This document shows, one piece after another, positions 43,986 to 53,850 of a stretch of DNA of 64,000 nucleotides. Each line of letters begins with the position of its first letter. Position 1 is the stretch's first letter. Location of the stretch: positions 1 to 64,000 of the forward strand of contig JEMX01000078.1 of the NCBI GenBank assembly GCA_000585055.1, written 5' to 3'. Under the pieces are notes generated by a model that saw only the letters and a list, made by a program, of their open reading frames with translations, was not told the DNA's origin and made no database searches. The position numbers and the translations under genes are program-made. Source of the stretch: Candidatus Accumulibacter appositus (GTDB taxonomy: Bacteria > Pseudomonadota > Gammaproteobacteria > Burkholderiales > Rhodocyclaceae).

Positions 43986-44113
43986 ACTGCGTCAACTCGT
44001 GAGCAAGCTACATCCAAGAAGGCCCGCGATGAACTTCTGCTCGGGAACTTGCTGCGAGCGCTTGCCCGATTCCTCAGCTCCTGAGCATGGCTTTTCAAGG
44101 TCGCGCTGCGGCT

Positions 44114-44923
44114 TCAGGCCTGCAGCCCCGGCGTACGATGGCTGTCGATCACCTGCAGCAGTTGCGCGAAGACTTTCGGCGTGCCGGCGACGAGGTTGCC
44201 GGACTGCAGGTAGCTTTCGTTGCCGGCGAGGTCGCTGACCAGGCCGCCGGCTTCGGAGATCAGCAGCGTGCCGCCGGCCATGTCCCAGGGTGACAGGCCG
44301 AACTCCCAGAAGCCGTCGAAGCGTCCGCAGGCGACGTAGGCCAGATCGAGCGCGGCGGCACCCGGGCGCCGCATGCCGGCGGTCTTTTGTGCCAGCTCCT
44401 TGAAGATGCGCAGGTAGGCGTCGATGTGGTCGTACATGCGATAGGGGAAGCCGGTACCGATCAAGGCGGTTTCCAGTTTCAGGCACTTGCTGACGCGGAT
44501 GCGGCGGTCGTTCAGGAAGGCGCCGCCGCCCTTGCTGGCGGTGAACATCTCGTTGCGCAGCGGGTCATAGACCACCGATTGGGTGACCTGGCCGCGGTAG
44601 GCGAGGGCAATCGAGATTGCGTACTGGGGAAATCCGTGGATGAAATTGGTCGTGCCGTCGAGTGGGTCGATGATCCACTGATACTCGCTGCCGCCGCCCT
44701 GGCCGGCGGTCAGGCCGGACTCTTCTGCTAAAATGCCGTACTCCGGATAGGCCTCACGCAGGATATCGATGATCGCCGCTTCCGCCGCCTTGTCGACTTC
44801 GGTGACGAAGTCGCTCTGGCGCTTGGTGGTGATCTGCAGGTGCTCGAGATCGAGTGCCGCACGGTTGATGATCTGGCTGGCGCGACGCGCCGCCTTGATG
44901 ATGATGTTCAGAGCTGGATGCAT
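44114..44923 (-). CDS. suhB: Inositol-1-monophosphatase family protein (SuhB)
   Basis: 269 aa. Metal and substrate motifs of the family are present: ILAEESG, then [20 protein letters not shown], and the C-terminal [17 protein letters not shown]. SuhB also acts in rRNA antitermination complexes in E. coli. It is divergent from trmJ, in an arrangement common among betaproteobacteria. Confidence 0.93.
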   Translation of the reverse strand: MHPALNIIIKAARRASQIINRAALDLEHLQITTKRQSDFVTEVDKAAEAAIIDILREAYPEYGILAEESGLTAGQGGGSEYQWIIDPLDGTTNFIHGFPQYAISIALAYRGQVTQSVVYDPLRNEMFTASKGGGAFLNDRRIRVSKCLKLETALIGTGFPYRMYDHIDAYLRIFKELAQKTAGMRRPGAAALDLAYVACGRFDGFWEFGLSPWDMAGGTLLISEAGGLVSDLAGNESYLQSGNLVAGTPKVFAQLLQVIDSHRTPGLQA

Positions 44924-44986
44924 GATTTTGCAGAGGCGACGGGTGGCTGATGCTGCCCGATTGGTGTAGAGGACCCCGATTCTAAT

Positions 44987-45832
44987 ATGAACAGGCCCAC
45001 AGGGTCGTATTCTTCCGGCTCAGCGCTCGCCCGCATCCGCGTCGTCCTTTCGCACACCAGTCACCCCGGCAACATCGGTGCGGCCGCACGGGCGATGAAA
45101 ACCATGGGCCTGGCGCGGCTGTCGCTGGTCAATCCGAAGCACTTTCCCGACCCGCAGGCGGTGGCGCGTGCTGCCGACGCCGACGATATTCTCGAACAGG
45201 CGCAGATCTGCAGCAGCCTCGACGAGGCGCTGGCCGGGACGGTGCAGGTGTACGCGCTGTCGGCACGGCACCGCAACCTTGGGCCGCCGGCGCTGCCGGC
45301 GCGCGAGGCGGCGAGCGACATTCTCGGCTGGGCCGGTGAGGGCGAGGTGGCACTGCTCTTCGGTAACGAGACGGCTGGCCTGTCGAACGCCGAGGTGCAA
45401 CGTTGCCAGCGGACGGTATTCATTCCCGCGAATCCCGACTACAGCTCGCTGAACCTGGCTTCGGCAGTGCAGCTGCTGTGCTACGAGCTGCGTCTGGCAG
45501 CCTTCGACGGTCGTCCACCGGTCATTACGCGGGCCGTGCCCTTCGACTCGCCGCCGGCACCACACGAGGACATCGAACGCTTCTATCAGCACCTTGAGCG
45601 GGTGATGGTCAGCAGCGGTTTCCTCGACCCGCAGCGACCGCGGCGGCTGCTGCCCAAGCTGCGCCGACTGTTCGGGCGCGCCGAGCTCGAGCGCGATGAG
45701 ATCAACATCCTGCGTGGACTGCTCGATGCGGTCGAACGGACGGCCGGAGAAAGGGAAGCAGCGGGCGGCGCTGCGGGCGATGCGCCGGACAGGCAAGTGG
45801 GAACTGTTGTCGGAAATAGTGTACTAAAATAG
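44987..45832 (+). CDS. trmJ: tRNA (cytidine/uridine-2'-O-)-methyltransferase TrmJ
   Basis: Methylates the 2'-OH of nucleotide 32 in tRNAs using S-adenosylmethionine. 281 aa SPOUT protein with [20 protein letters not shown] (motif 1), [20 protein letters not shown] (motif 2) and [20 protein letters not shown] (motif 3, in the trefoil knot). The C-terminal helical extension is about 100 residues. It leads into cysE; an IscR-type site overlaps its last codons. Confidence 0.93.
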   Translation: MNRPTGSYSSGSALARIRVVLSHTSHPGNIGAAARAMKTMGLARLSLVNPKHFPDPQAVARAADADDILEQAQICSSLDEALAGTVQVYALSARHRNLGPPALPAREAASDILGWAGEGEVALLFGNETAGLSNAEVQRCQRTVFIPANPDYSSLNLASAVQLLCYELRLAAFDGRPPVITRAVPFDSPPAPHEDIERFYQHLERVMVSSGFLDPQRPRRLLPKLRRLFGRAELERDEINILRGLLDAVERTAGEREAAGGAAGDAPDRQVGTVVGNSVLK

Positions 45833-45840
45833 TGCGGTAT
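45816..45840 (+). promoter_or_regulatory. IscR type 1 operator before cysE
   Basis: A 25 bp site matching about 21 positions of the E. coli type 1 consensus (ATASYYGACTRwwwYAGTCRRSTAT). It ends 4 bp before the TATAAT of the extended -10 promoter at 45842-45850, so bound IscR would block the -35 region. Confidence 0.65.
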
Positions 45841-45841
45841 T

Positions 45842-45850
45842 TGTTATAAT
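45842..45850 (+). promoter_or_regulatory. Extended -10 promoter (TGTTATAAT) for cysE
   Basis: TG-T-TATAAT with no good -35, 29 bp before the cysE ATG. Overlap with the IscR-type site suggests regulation by Fe-S status. Confidence 0.65.
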
Positions 45851-45879
45851 CGCTGCCATCGTTCTAGGGCTTTCTTTTC

Positions 45880-46632
45880 ATGTTCAGTCGTCTTCGCGAA
45901 GACATCCAGTCCGTTTTCACCCGTGATCCTGCCGCGCGCACTTTCTGGGAGGTGCTCACCTGCTATCCCGGCGTGCACGCTGTCACCATGCATCGTCTCG
46001 CGCATTGGCTGTGGATGCGCGGGCTGCATTGGCTGGGCCGCCTGGTTTCGCATCTCGGACGCTTCTTCACCGGTATCGAAATCCATCCCGGAGCGAGTAT
46101 CGGTCGGCGCCTGTTCATCGATCACGGGATGGGCGTGGTGATCGGCGAAACGGCGGTGATCGGCGACGATGTCACCCTCTATCATGGCGTCACCCTGGGC
46201 GGCACCTCGTGGAACAAGGGCAAGCGGCATCCGACCCTGGAGAACGGTGTGGTGATCGGCGCCGGGGCGCAGGTACTCGGCCCGATTACCGTCGGTGCGT
46301 CGGCCAAGGTCGGCTCCAATGCGGTGGTCGTCAAGAGTGTTCCGAGTGGCGCGACAGCGGTCGGCAACCCGGCGCGAATCATCGACAACGAGCAGGACCA
46401 GAAGCGCGAGCAGATGGCCGGGCAACTGGGCTTCTCGGCCTACGCGCTGGCGGCCAATCAGGATGATCCGCTGGCCAAGGCGATTCATGGCCTGCTCGAT
46501 CATGCGGCGGAGGCCGATCGGCGCTTCGAACTGCTGCTCAAGAAGCTTGAAGACGCAGGGGTACACGTCAATGGCGACCTGGCGACGGCGGATCGGTTCG
46601 ATCCACAATACCTGAGTAAAATAGTTGACTAA
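45880..46632 (+). CDS. cysE: Serine O-acetyltransferase
   Basis: Makes O-acetylserine, the precursor of cysteine. 250 aa with the N-terminal helical domain ([35 protein letters not shown]) and a left-handed beta-helix of hexapeptide repeats ([60 protein letters not shown]). The catalytic His-Asp pair lies in the DPAART and HGM regions. The placement before the isc operon supplies cysteine for the desulfurases. Confidence 0.94.
   Translation: MFSRLREDIQSVFTRDPAARTFWEVLTCYPGVHAVTMHRLAHWLWMRGLHWLGRLVSHLGRFFTGIEIHPGASIGRRLFIDHGMGVVIGETAVIGDDVTLYHGVTLGGTSWNKGKRHPTLENGVVIGAGAQVLGPITVGASAKVGSNAVVVKSVPSGATAVGNPARIIDNEQDQKREQMAGQLGFSAYALAANQDDPLAKAIHGLLDHAAEADRRFELLLKKLEDAGVHVNGDLATADRFDPQYLSKIVD
46608..46632 (+). 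promoter_or_regulatory. IscR type 1 operator at the iscR promoter
   Basis: A 25 bp site matching about 22 positions of the E. coli type 1 consensus. It lies across the cysE 3' end and overlaps the -35 (TTGACT, 46625-46630) of the iscR promoter, which fits autoregulation by [2Fe-2S]-IscR. Confidence 0.75.
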
Positions 46633-46653
46633 TAGCTGGTCGCTCACTATAGT
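46625..46653 (+). promoter_or_regulatory. Sigma-70 promoter of the isc operon
   Basis: TTGACT (46625-46630), a 17 bp spacer and TATAGT (46648-46653), with the IscR-type site over the -35. The leader to iscR is about 60 bp and AT-rich. Confidence 0.8.
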
Positions 46654-46717
46654 GCATAGTGTAGTGATTTGATCAACAATTATTATTATTGTTTTTTGTA
46701 GCAATGGAGGAGGAAGC

Positions 46718-47230
46718 ATGAGACTGACAACCAAAGGACGTTTCGCAGTGACGGCGATGATCGATCTGGCTCTGCGCGGTAGCGACGGCCCGGTTTCCCT
46801 GGCTGGCATCAGCGAGCGTCAGAAGATTTCGCTGTCGTATCTGGAGCAGCTGTTCGGCAAGTTGCGTCGTCATCAGCTGGTAGGCAGCGTGCGCGGTCCA
46901 GGTGGCGGTTATTGTCTCGCGCGGCCGACCAGCGCGATGACCGTTGCAGACATCATTCGCGCCGTCGACGAGCCGCTGGATGCCACGCAGTGCGGTGGTC
47001 GCGAGAACTGCCACGACGAAGAGCGCTGCATGACCCATGACCTGTGGGCAACGCTGAACGTCAAGATGTTCGACTATCTGAGTTCGGTGACGCTGGCGGA
47101 TCTCGTCGCGCAACAGGGCGGCAAGGATGGCGGCGAGGTGGCCGTCATGCATCAGGAACGGCGCAAGGCGGATGAGCGGCGCAAGGGCGTGCGGCAGCGC
47201 GCCAAAGTCGTCGCCATCGGCGGCCGCTAG
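46718..47230 (+). CDS. iscR: Fe-S cluster regulator IscR
   Basis: Rrf2-family [2Fe-2S] transcription factor that represses the isc operon when clusters are sufficient. 170 aa with the winged helix MRLTTKGRFAVTAMIDLALR, SLSYLEQLFGKLRRHQLVG-type helices, and the cluster ligands in CGGRENCHDEERCMTH (three Cys plus the following His). The ribosome-binding site is a strong GGAGGAGGA. It is the first gene of the isc operon. Confidence 0.95.
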   Translation: MRLTTKGRFAVTAMIDLALRGSDGPVSLAGISERQKISLSYLEQLFGKLRRHQLVGSVRGPGGGYCLARPTSAMTVADIIRAVDEPLDATQCGGRENCHDEERCMTHDLWATLNVKMFDYLSSVTLADLVAQQGGKDGGEVAVMHQERRKADERRKGVRQRAKVVAIGGR

Positions 47231-47254
47231 GACTGGAAGAGGCCGCGCAGCGCC

Positions 47255-48412
47255 ATGTTCGCTCCCGTCTATCTCGACCACAACGCAACGACCGCTGCCG
47301 ATCCGGCGGTGGTTGAAGCGATGTTGCCTTTCCTTACGGGGCTTTGCGGCAATGCTTCGAGTCGTCATGAGTACGGCCGGGCGGCGCGGCGAGCAATCGA
47401 TGAGGCACGCAGCAAGGTCGCGGCGGCCGTCGGTGCGCATGCCAGCGAGGTGGTGTTTACCAGTGGTGGTTCGGAAGCCAACAACCTGCTGATCAAGGGG
47501 GCGGCGGCCTGTCTGAAGCCTGGCCTGCTGGCGGTTAGTGCGATCGAGCATCCGTGCGTGATCAGGCCAGCCGAACAGCTGCGCAAGCGCGGCTGGGCCT
47601 TGCACAAGCTGGCGGTGGACGCCGCCGGGCGGGTTGACGCTGCCGACTACCAGGCGCTGATCGGCGAGCGACCACGCATCGTCTCGGTAATGCTGGCCAA
47701 CAATGAGACCGGGGTGGTTCAGGACATCACATCGCTCGCGGCGCAGGCCAGAGCGGTCGGGGCCTGGTTTCATAGCGATGCGGTGCAGGCGGTGGGCAAG
47801 ATCCCCGTCGACTTCCGCCAGCTCAACGCAGCCGGTGTCAATGCCCTCAGCCTGTCGGCGCACAAGATCGGCGGTCCCAAGGGGGCGGCGGCACTGGTGC
47901 TCGACAAGCGACTCGACATCGAGCCGATTATTGCCGGAGGCGGTCATGAGCGCGGTTTGCGTTCGGGTACCGAGAACGTGGCGGCCATCGTCGGTTTTGG
48001 CGTCGCCTGTGAATTGGCTGCGGCGCGCCTGGCGGAAGTGGCGCCGCGACTGCTGGCCCTGCGCGAGCGGCTCGAGGGCGGGCTTTTCAGCCTCGGCGCG
48101 ACGCTCTTTGGCCAGGCTGCCGAGCGCTTGCCGAACACGCTCTATTTCGCGTTTCCCGACCTTGACGGCGAGACGCTGGTCGGCCACCTCGACCGCGCCG
48201 GTTATGCCGTGGCCAGCGGCTCGGCCTGCTCGAGCGCCAACCCGGAGCCTTCGCATGTGCTGCGGGCGATGGGTGTCGAAACGGAGCTGGCGCGTGGCGC
48301 GGTGCGCGTCAGTCTGGGTGCTGCCAACAGTGCAGCCGAGGTCGATAGCTTTCTGGCGACGCTGCGGGCTACCGCCCTCAGCTTGCAGCGACTGACCGCG
48401 ATGGCCGTCTGA
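47255..48412 (+). CDS. Cysteine desulfurase, NifS/IscS-like (first of two)
   Basis: PLP enzyme that takes sulfur from cysteine. 385 aa. PLP Lys is in [16 protein letters not shown], and the catalytic Cys is in the loop [17 protein letters not shown]. The protein differs clearly from the IscS after it ([14 protein letters not shown] against [14 protein letters not shown]), so it is a diverged paralogue rather than a recent duplication. It lies 24 bp after iscR. Its own sulfur acceptor is unknown. Confidence 0.9.
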   Translation: MFAPVYLDHNATTAADPAVVEAMLPFLTGLCGNASSRHEYGRAARRAIDEARSKVAAAVGAHASEVVFTSGGSEANNLLIKGAAACLKPGLLAVSAIEHPCVIRPAEQLRKRGWALHKLAVDAAGRVDAADYQALIGERPRIVSVMLANNETGVVQDITSLAAQARAVGAWFHSDAVQAVGKIPVDFRQLNAAGVNALSLSAHKIGGPKGAAALVLDKRLDIEPIIAGGGHERGLRSGTENVAAIVGFGVACELAAARLAEVAPRLLALRERLEGGLFSLGATLFGQAAERLPNTLYFAFPDLDGETLVGHLDRAGYAVASGSACSSANPEPSHVLRAMGVETELARGAVRVSLGAANSAAEVDSFLATLRATALSLQRLTAMAV

Positions 48413-48506
48413 GCAGCAAACGGCCGCGGACCGCGGAACCAACAAGCAGGATAAAGAGTCAAGAGTCGCGCGTAGCACGCAACCTGTATACATCGGAGCA
48501 AGAGCA

Positions 48507-49718
48507 ATGCTGAAACTGCCTATCTATCTTGATTATTCGGCGACGACGCCAGTCGATCCGCGGGTCGCCGACAAGATGATCCCCTATCTGGTCGAGAAAT
48601 TCGGCAATCCCGCCTCGCGGTCGCACGCCTTTGGCTGGGAAACCGAGGCCGCGGTCGAAGAAGCGCGCGAAGAAGTGGCCAAGTTGGTTAACGCCGACGC
48701 CAAGGAAATCGTCTGGACCTCGGGTGCAACCGAGTCAAACAATCTGGCGCTGAAGGGCGCAGCCCAGTTCTACGCCGGCAAGGGAAAACACCTGGTGACG
48801 GTGAAGACCGAGCACAAGGCCGTGCTCGACACCTGCCGGGATCTCGAACGCCTCGGTTTTGAAGTGACTTACCTTGATGTCCAGGACAACGGCCTGATCG
48901 ATCTCGAGGCCTTCAAGGCCGTCTTGCGCCCGGACACCATTGTGGTGTCGGTGATGATGGTCAATAACGAGATTGGCGTCATCCAGCCGATCGCTGAAAT
49001 TGGCGAAATCTGCCGCGCCAAGGGCATCATCTTCCACGTCGATGCGGCGCAGGCGACGGGCAAGGTGGTGATCGATCTGGCGACGCTGAAAGTCGACCTG
49101 ATGAGTTTTTCGGCGCACAAGACCTACGGCCCGAAAGGCATCGGTGCGCTCTACGTACGCCGCAAGCCGCGTGTTCGTCTGACCGCGCAGATGCACGGCG
49201 GCGGTCACGAACGTGGCTTTCGCTCGGGAACCCTGGCGACGCATCAGATCGTCGGCATGGGTGAAGCTTTCCGCCTTGCGCGTCTGGAGATGGGCGCCGA
49301 GAACGAGCGCATCCGCATGCTTCGCGACCGCCTTTACAAGGGCCTTTCGGACATCGACGAGGTCTATGTCAATGGCGACATGGAGCAGCGAGTGCCGCAC
49401 AATCTGAACATCAGTTTTGCCTACGTCGAAGGCGAATCGCTGCTGATGGCGGTCAAGGATCTGGCGGTGTCGTCTGGATCAGCATGCACTTCGGCGTCGC
49501 TGGAACCTTCGTATGTGCTGCGCGCCCTCGGCCGCGAAGACGAACTGGCGCACAGCTCGATCCGCTTCACTCTCGGTCGTTTCACCACCGAGGAGGAGGT
49601 CGACTACGCGGTCAAGCTCTTGCACGAAAAAATCAGTCGGCTACGCGAGCTTTCGCCACTGTGGGAAATGGTCCAGGAAGGCGTCGATTTGAGTACGGTC
49701 CAGTGGGCCGCCCATTGA
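48507..49718 (+). CDS. iscS: Cysteine desulfurase IscS
   Basis: Main sulfur donor of the isc pathway. 403 aa with [23 protein letters not shown] Lys in [16 protein letters not shown], the [20 protein letters not shown] region, the catalytic Cys loop [20 protein letters not shown] and the C-terminal tail [20 protein letters not shown], which contacts IscU. It is followed 31 bp later by iscU. Confidence 0.96.
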   Translation: MLKLPIYLDYSATTPVDPRVADKMIPYLVEKFGNPASRSHAFGWETEAAVEEAREEVAKLVNADAKEIVWTSGATESNNLALKGAAQFYAGKGKHLVTVKTEHKAVLDTCRDLERLGFEVTYLDVQDNGLIDLEAFKAVLRPDTIVVSVMMVNNEIGVIQPIAEIGEICRAKGIIFHVDAAQATGKVVIDLATLKVDLMSFSAHKTYGPKGIGALYVRRKPRVRLTAQMHGGGHERGFRSGTLATHQIVGMGEAFRLARLEMGAENERIRMLRDRLYKGLSDIDEVYVNGDMEQRVPHNLNISFAYVEGESLLMAVKDLAVSSGSACTSASLEPSYVLRALGREDELAHSSIRFTLGRFTTEEEVDYAVKLLHEKISRLRELSPLWEMVQEGVDLSTVQWAAH

Positions 49719-49749
49719 CAAGGCATATCAGGCATCAAGGAGAATCATC

Positions 49750-50167
49750 ATGGCATACAGCGTAAAAGTTCTGGATCACTATGAAAATCCACGTAACGTT
49801 GGCTCGTTTGGCAAGGAAGACGAGGGCGTCGCCAAAGGAAGACGAGGGCGTCGCCACCGGCATGGTCGGTGCGCCCGCCTGTGGCGACGTCATGAAGCTG
49901 CAGATCAAGGTTGGCAAGGGCGGCGTCATCGAAGACGCCAAGTTCAAGACCTACGGTTGCGGTTCGGCGATTGCCTCGTCTTCGCTGGTCACCGAGTGGG
50001 TCAAGGGCAAGACCGTCGAGCAGGCACTCGACATCAAGAACACACAGATTGCCGAAGAGCTGGCCTTGCCGCCAGTGAAGATCCACTGCTCGATCCTCGC
50101 CGAGGATGCGATCAAGGCGGCGGTCGCCGACTACAAGAAAAAGCACGTTGATCAGGCCGCCGGCTGA
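49750..50167 (+). pseudogene. iscU: Fe-S scaffold IscU, frameshifted by a 22 bp tandem duplication
   Basis: IscU is the essential cluster scaffold. The start MAYSVKVLDHYENPRNVGSF is correct. A perfect 22 bp tandem duplication (49813-49856) then shifts the frame, so the true sequence goes on in another frame: ATGMVGAPACGDVMKLQIKV, YGCGSAIASSSLVTEW and PPVKIHCSILAEDAIK, which hold the three cluster Cys. Removing one copy gives a normal protein of about 131 aa. As nearly all isc operons need IscU, an assembly error is the likely cause. Confidence 0.93.
49813..49856 (+). repeat. Perfect 22 bp tandem duplication that frameshifts iscU
   Basis: Copies at 49813-49834 and 49835-49856. Confidence 0.96.
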
Positions 50168-50241
50168 GTCCGCAAGTCCGCAGTATCGGACGAAAGCCTG
50201 CAAACGCAACCTAGCAAACGCTATTACAGCAGGAGGTTTTG

Positions 50242-50565
50242 ATGGCAGTGACGCTTTCTGAAAGAGCCGCCAGCCACGTCGCCAATTTCATGATCAAGCG
50301 TGGCAAAGGCATCGGCCTGCGCCTCGGCGTACGCACCAGCGGCTGCTCGGGCATGGCTTACAAAATCGAGTTCGCCGATAGTGCGCAGGCGGACGATGTC
50401 GAGTTCGAGTCGCACGGCGTGCGGGTGCTCATCGATCCGAAGAGCATGCCGTATCTCGACGGCACCGAGTTGGACTACGCGCGTGAGGGTCTCAACGAAG
50501 GCTTCAAGTTCAACAACCCGAACGTCAAGGACGCCTGCGGCTGCGGCGAGAGTTTCAACGTTTGA
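50242..50565 (+). CDS. iscA: A-type Fe-S carrier IscA
   Basis: Carries Fe-S clusters or iron to target proteins. 107 aa with the three conserved Cys in [16 protein letters not shown] and [11 protein letters not shown]. The ATG at 50242 has AGGAGGTTTTG before it. It is followed by repeat copy D and then hscB. Confidence 0.96.
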   Translation: MAVTLSERAASHVANFMIKRGKGIGLRLGVRTSGCSGMAYKIEFADSAQADDVEFESHGVRVLIDPKSMPYLDGTELDYAREGLNEGFKFNNPNVKDACGCGESFNV

Positions 50566-50593
50566 TTTGGCAGGGCGCTGGGCGGGCGGCGGT

Positions 50594-50718
50594 TTAACGG
50601 TCATGACCTGTCTACAGATCGTCGATTAGGAGAGTCATGACCGCCACCTCTTCCCCAAGCCTTCTCCCGCGAGTGGAGAAGGGAGCTTCATGAGTCGCTT
50701 ACGCGACTTTTACATTAA
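50594..50718 (-). repeat. Three-hairpin intergenic repeat, copy D (reverse)
   Basis: Sits inside the isc operon between iscA and hscB. On the minus strand it reads AGTCGCGTAAGCGACT, the CCTTCTCCACTCGCGGGAGAAGG hairpin in imperfect form, the purine run and GGTCATGAC ... GTCATGACCGTTAA. Because it lies within the operon it may act as an RNA element or processing site. Confidence 0.85.
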
Positions 50719-50774
50719 TGACTGCGCCGACGACCGCTCGCTGCCTGCTTCGACCACCCTCTTGACCGGAACGC

Positions 50775-51302
50775 ATGGATTTCAACACCGACCATTTCTC
50801 GCTGTTCGAGCTGCCGACCCGATTCCGGCTTGATTCCACGCTGCTTGACCAGCGCTACTTGGAAATGCAGTCGCGCGTGCACCCCGACCGCTTTTCGCGA
50901 GCTGGCGACGCGGAAAGGCGCCTCTCGCTGCAGTGGGCGACGAGGGTCAATGAAGCCTATCAGACGCTCAAGAAGCCGCTGTCCCGGGCGAGATATCTGC
51001 TGCATCTGTCAGAGCACGACGTCGGTAGCGAGAACAATGTCTTGATGCCGGCCGACTTTCTGATCGAACAGATGGAATGGCGTGAGGCTGTGGCCGAAGC
51101 ACGTGCGGCGGGCGAACATCACGAACTCGAGCATCTCCACCATCGGCTGCAGCACGACATCGCCCAACGTTATGACGAACTTGCCGCGCTGATCGACGAG
51201 AGTCACGACCTCGAGCAGGCGGCGGACCGAGTCCGGCGCCTGATGTTCATCGAGAAGCTGCTCGTCGAACTCGACGAGGCGATGATCGCCTGCGAAGAGT
51301 AA
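50775..51302 (+). CDS. hscB: Co-chaperone HscB (DnaJ-like)
   Basis: Brings IscU to the HscA chaperone. 175 aa. The J-domain has the HPD tripeptide in QSRVHPDRFSRAGDAERRLS, and the C-terminal three-helix bundle (EQMEWREAVAEARAAGEHHE) binds IscU. The start MDFNTDHFSLFELPTRFRLD is typical. Confidence 0.94.
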   Translation: MDFNTDHFSLFELPTRFRLDSTLLDQRYLEMQSRVHPDRFSRAGDAERRLSLQWATRVNEAYQTLKKPLSRARYLLHLSEHDVGSENNVLMPADFLIEQMEWREAVAEARAAGEHHELEHLHHRLQHDIAQRYDELAALIDESHDLEQAADRVRRLMFIEKLLVELDEAMIACEE

Positions 51303-51419
51303 CTAGCCGCTACTGAACACCAGGCAGCGAATGTAAGGCGGTCGCCTAGTCCTTGGCTTTCCTTGCGTCGTAAACCTTATCCTCACCCCGGTAACACGTC
51401 TCAGGACCCCAATTTTTTC

Positions 51420-53321
51420 ATGGCCCTACTACAGATTGCGGAACCCGGTGAATCAACCGCGCCGCACGAGCATCGACTGGCGGTCGGCATCGACCTCGGG
51501 ACGACCAATTCATTGGTGGCGACCGTGCGCAGCGGCCTGGCGGTCGTCCTTCGCGACCAGCTCGGCCGTCCCCTGCTGCCCTCGGTCGTTCGCTATTGCG
51601 CCGATGGCAGCAGCGAAGTCGGCTACGAGGCGCAAGCGCAGCAAGCGCTTGACCCGCGCAACACGATTGGCTCGGTCAAGCGTTTCATGGGCCGCGGCAT
51701 TGCCGACATCGCCAATCGCGAGGCCATGCCCTACGTTTTTCAGGACGCTCCGGGGATGCTGCGCCTGCAGACCGTCGCTGGCGTTAAAAGCCCGGTCGAA
51801 GTCTCGGCCGATATCCTGCGTGCCCTGCGCTTGCGTGCCGAGGCCGCGCTGGGCGGCCCGCTGGTTGGCGCGGTAATCACTGTGCCGGCGTACTTCGACG
51901 AGGCGCAGCGGCAAGCCACCAAGGATGCGGCGAAGCTCGCCGGCCTGCCCGTGCTGCGCCTGCTCAACGAACCGACGGCGGCAGCGATTGCCTATGGCCT
52001 GGACAACGCCGCCGAGGGCGTCTATGCGGTCTATGACCTTGGCGGCGGGACCTTCGATATTTCGATTCTCAGGTTGTCGCGGGGAATCTTCGAGGTCCTG
52101 GCGACTGGTGGTGACTCGGCGTTGGGTGGCGACGATTTCGATCATCGCATTTTCTGCTGGATCATCGAAGCAGCTGATCTCAAGCCGCTCTCGGTCGAGG
52201 ACGCCAGCATGCTGCTGGCACGGGCCCGCGAAGCAAAGGAATACCTCACGGTGCATGGCGCGGCACCGATCAGCGCCCGGCTGAGCAGCGGCGAGCGGGT
52301 GGAGCTGCAGCTGACCACCGCGATCTTCGCCGAGATCAGCCAGACACTGGTCGCCAAGACCATTCAGCCGGTCAAGAAAGCTCTGCGCGACGCCGCCCTT
52401 TCGGTCAGCGACATCAAGGGCGTGGTCATGGTCGGTGGTGCAACGCGCATGGCGCAGGTACAGCGCGCGGTGGGAGAGTTCTTCCGGCAGGATCCGCTCA
52501 ACAATCTCGACCCCGACAAGGTTGTCGCCATCGGCGCGGCGACGCAGGCCAACCTGCTGGCCGGCAATCGTGCGGCCGGTGACGATTGGCTGCTGCTCGA
52601 CGTCATTCCGCTATCGCTGGGTCTGGAAACGATGGGCGGCCTGGTCGAGAAGATCATCCCCCGTAACTCGACGATTCCGACGGCCCGCGCGCAGGAGTTC
52701 ACGACCTTTCGCGATGGCCAGACGGCACTGGCCATTCACGTTGTCCAGGGCGAGCGCGAATTGGTCAGCGATTGCCGTTCGCTGGCCCGTTTCGAGCTGC
52801 GTGGCATCCCGCCGATGGTCGCCGGCTCGGCGCGCATCCGCGTCGCTTTCCAGGTGGACGCCGACGGCCTGCTGGCGGTCAGCGCCCGCGAACAGGGGTC
52901 CGGGGTTGAAGCGAGCATCGTCGTCAAACCCTCGTACGGCCTTTCCGACGATGAAATCGCCGGCATGCTCAAGGACTCGATGGCGCACGTCAAGGACGAC
53001 GCGCAGCGGCGTGCGCTGAAGGAGTCGCAGGTCGATGCGCAACGTCTGCTGGAAGCGGTACGCGCGGCGCTTGCTGCCGACAGCGAACTGCTGGCAGCCG
53101 AGGAGCTGGCGCGCGTCGAGAAAGACATCGTCAAGCTGGAGAGCGCGGCGCTTGCCGACAACCGCCGCCAGATCATGCTGGCCATGGACGATCTCGAAGC
53201 CAGCACCAAGGACTTTGCCGCGCGGCGCATGGACAAGTCGATCCGGCGGGCCTTTGCCGGCCGCAACATCAACGAGCTTGACGTCGATTCCACGGCCAGC
53301 ACGACGGGAGAAACTGCATGA
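51420..53321 (+). CDS. hscA: Fe-S assembly chaperone HscA (Hsp70 type)
   Basis: Hsp70 that releases clusters from IscU. 633 aa from the ATG at 51420. The nucleotide-binding domain has [40 protein letters not shown] and [20 protein letters not shown]; the substrate-binding domain follows with [20 protein letters not shown]. There is no clear -35/-10 in front. Its TGA overlaps the fdx ATG (ATGA). Confidence 0.95.
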   Translation: MALLQIAEPGESTAPHEHRLAVGIDLGTTNSLVATVRSGLAVVLRDQLGRPLLPSVVRYCADGSSEVGYEAQAQQALDPRNTIGSVKRFMGRGIADIANREAMPYVFQDAPGMLRLQTVAGVKSPVEVSADILRALRLRAEAALGGPLVGAVITVPAYFDEAQRQATKDAAKLAGLPVLRLLNEPTAAAIAYGLDNAAEGVYAVYDLGGGTFDISILRLSRGIFEVLATGGDSALGGDDFDHRIFCWIIEAADLKPLSVEDASMLLARAREAKEYLTVHGAAPISARLSSGERVELQLTTAIFAEISQTLVAKTIQPVKKALRDAALSVSDIKGVVMVGGATRMAQVQRAVGEFFRQDPLNNLDPDKVVAIGAATQANLLAGNRAAGDDWLLLDVIPLSLGLETMGGLVEKIIPRNSTIPTARAQEFTTFRDGQTALAIHVVQGERELVSDCRSLARFELRGIPPMVAGSARIRVAFQVDADGLLAVSAREQGSGVEASIVVKPSYGLSDDEIAGMLKDSMAHVKDDAQRRALKESQVDAQRLLEAVRAALAADSELLAAEELARVEKDIVKLESAALADNRRQIMLAMDDLEASTKDFAARRMDKSIRRAFAGRNINELDVDSTASTTGETA

Positions 53322-53659
53322 CCCAGATCATCGTTCTGCCGCACCAGGAACTTTGCCCGGACGGCGCCGTGTTCGAAGCCAGGACTGGCGAGTCGTTGTG
53401 CCAGAACCTGCTCGAGAATGGCATCGCCATCGAGCACGCCTGCGAAATGTCCTGCGCCTGTACCACCTGTCACGTCGTCGTTCGGGAAGGCTTCGAGGCT
53501 CTCGATCCTTCTGACGAAGTCGAGGACGACCTGCTTGACAAGGCCTGGGGCCTGGAGCCGAATTCGCGCCTGTCGTGTCAGGCGATGATCAATGAAACGC
53601 CGCTGACCATCGAGATTCCGCGTTACTCGATCAACATGACCAAGGAAGGCAAGCGATGA
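53318..53659 (+). CDS. fdx: [2Fe-2S] ferredoxin, isc type
   Basis: Electron donor for cluster assembly. 113 aa with ligand Cys in [15 protein letters not shown] and the fourth in [10 protein letters not shown]. It overlaps hscA before and iscX after by 4 bp each. Confidence 0.96.
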   Translation: MTQIIVLPHQELCPDGAVFEARTGESLCQNLLENGIAIEHACEMSCACTTCHVVVREGFEALDPSDEVEDDLLDKAWGLEPNSRLSCQAMINETPLTIEIPRYSINMTKEGKR

Positions 53660-53850
53660 AATGGACCGATATCAACGAGCTGGCCATCGAGCTCGTCGAA
53701 GCCCACCCGGAGGTCGATCCGCTGAAGATCAACTTCCTTGACCTGATGAACTGGGTCGTTGCCTTGCCCGGCTTCGAAGACGATACCCGCCACTGTGGCG
53801 AAAAAATCCTCGAGGCGATCCAGCAGGCCTGGATCGACGAGCTGGCATGA
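53656..53850 (+). CDS. iscX: Fe-S assembly protein IscX
   Basis: Small acidic regulator that binds IscS and iron. 64 aa: [20 protein letters not shown], then DPLKINFLDLMNWVVALPGF, and CGEKILEAIQQAWIDELA. It overlaps the following DUF2237 gene by ATGA. Confidence 0.95.
   Translation: MKWTDINELAIELVEAHPEVDPLKINFLDLMNWVVALPGFEDDTRHCGEKILEAIQQAWIDELA

Noticed and set aside
46673..48493. 606 aa minus-strand frame opposite iscR and the first desulfurase
   Set aside because: Both plus-strand genes have complete motifs and ribosome-binding sites; the antisense frame crosses the iscR promoter.
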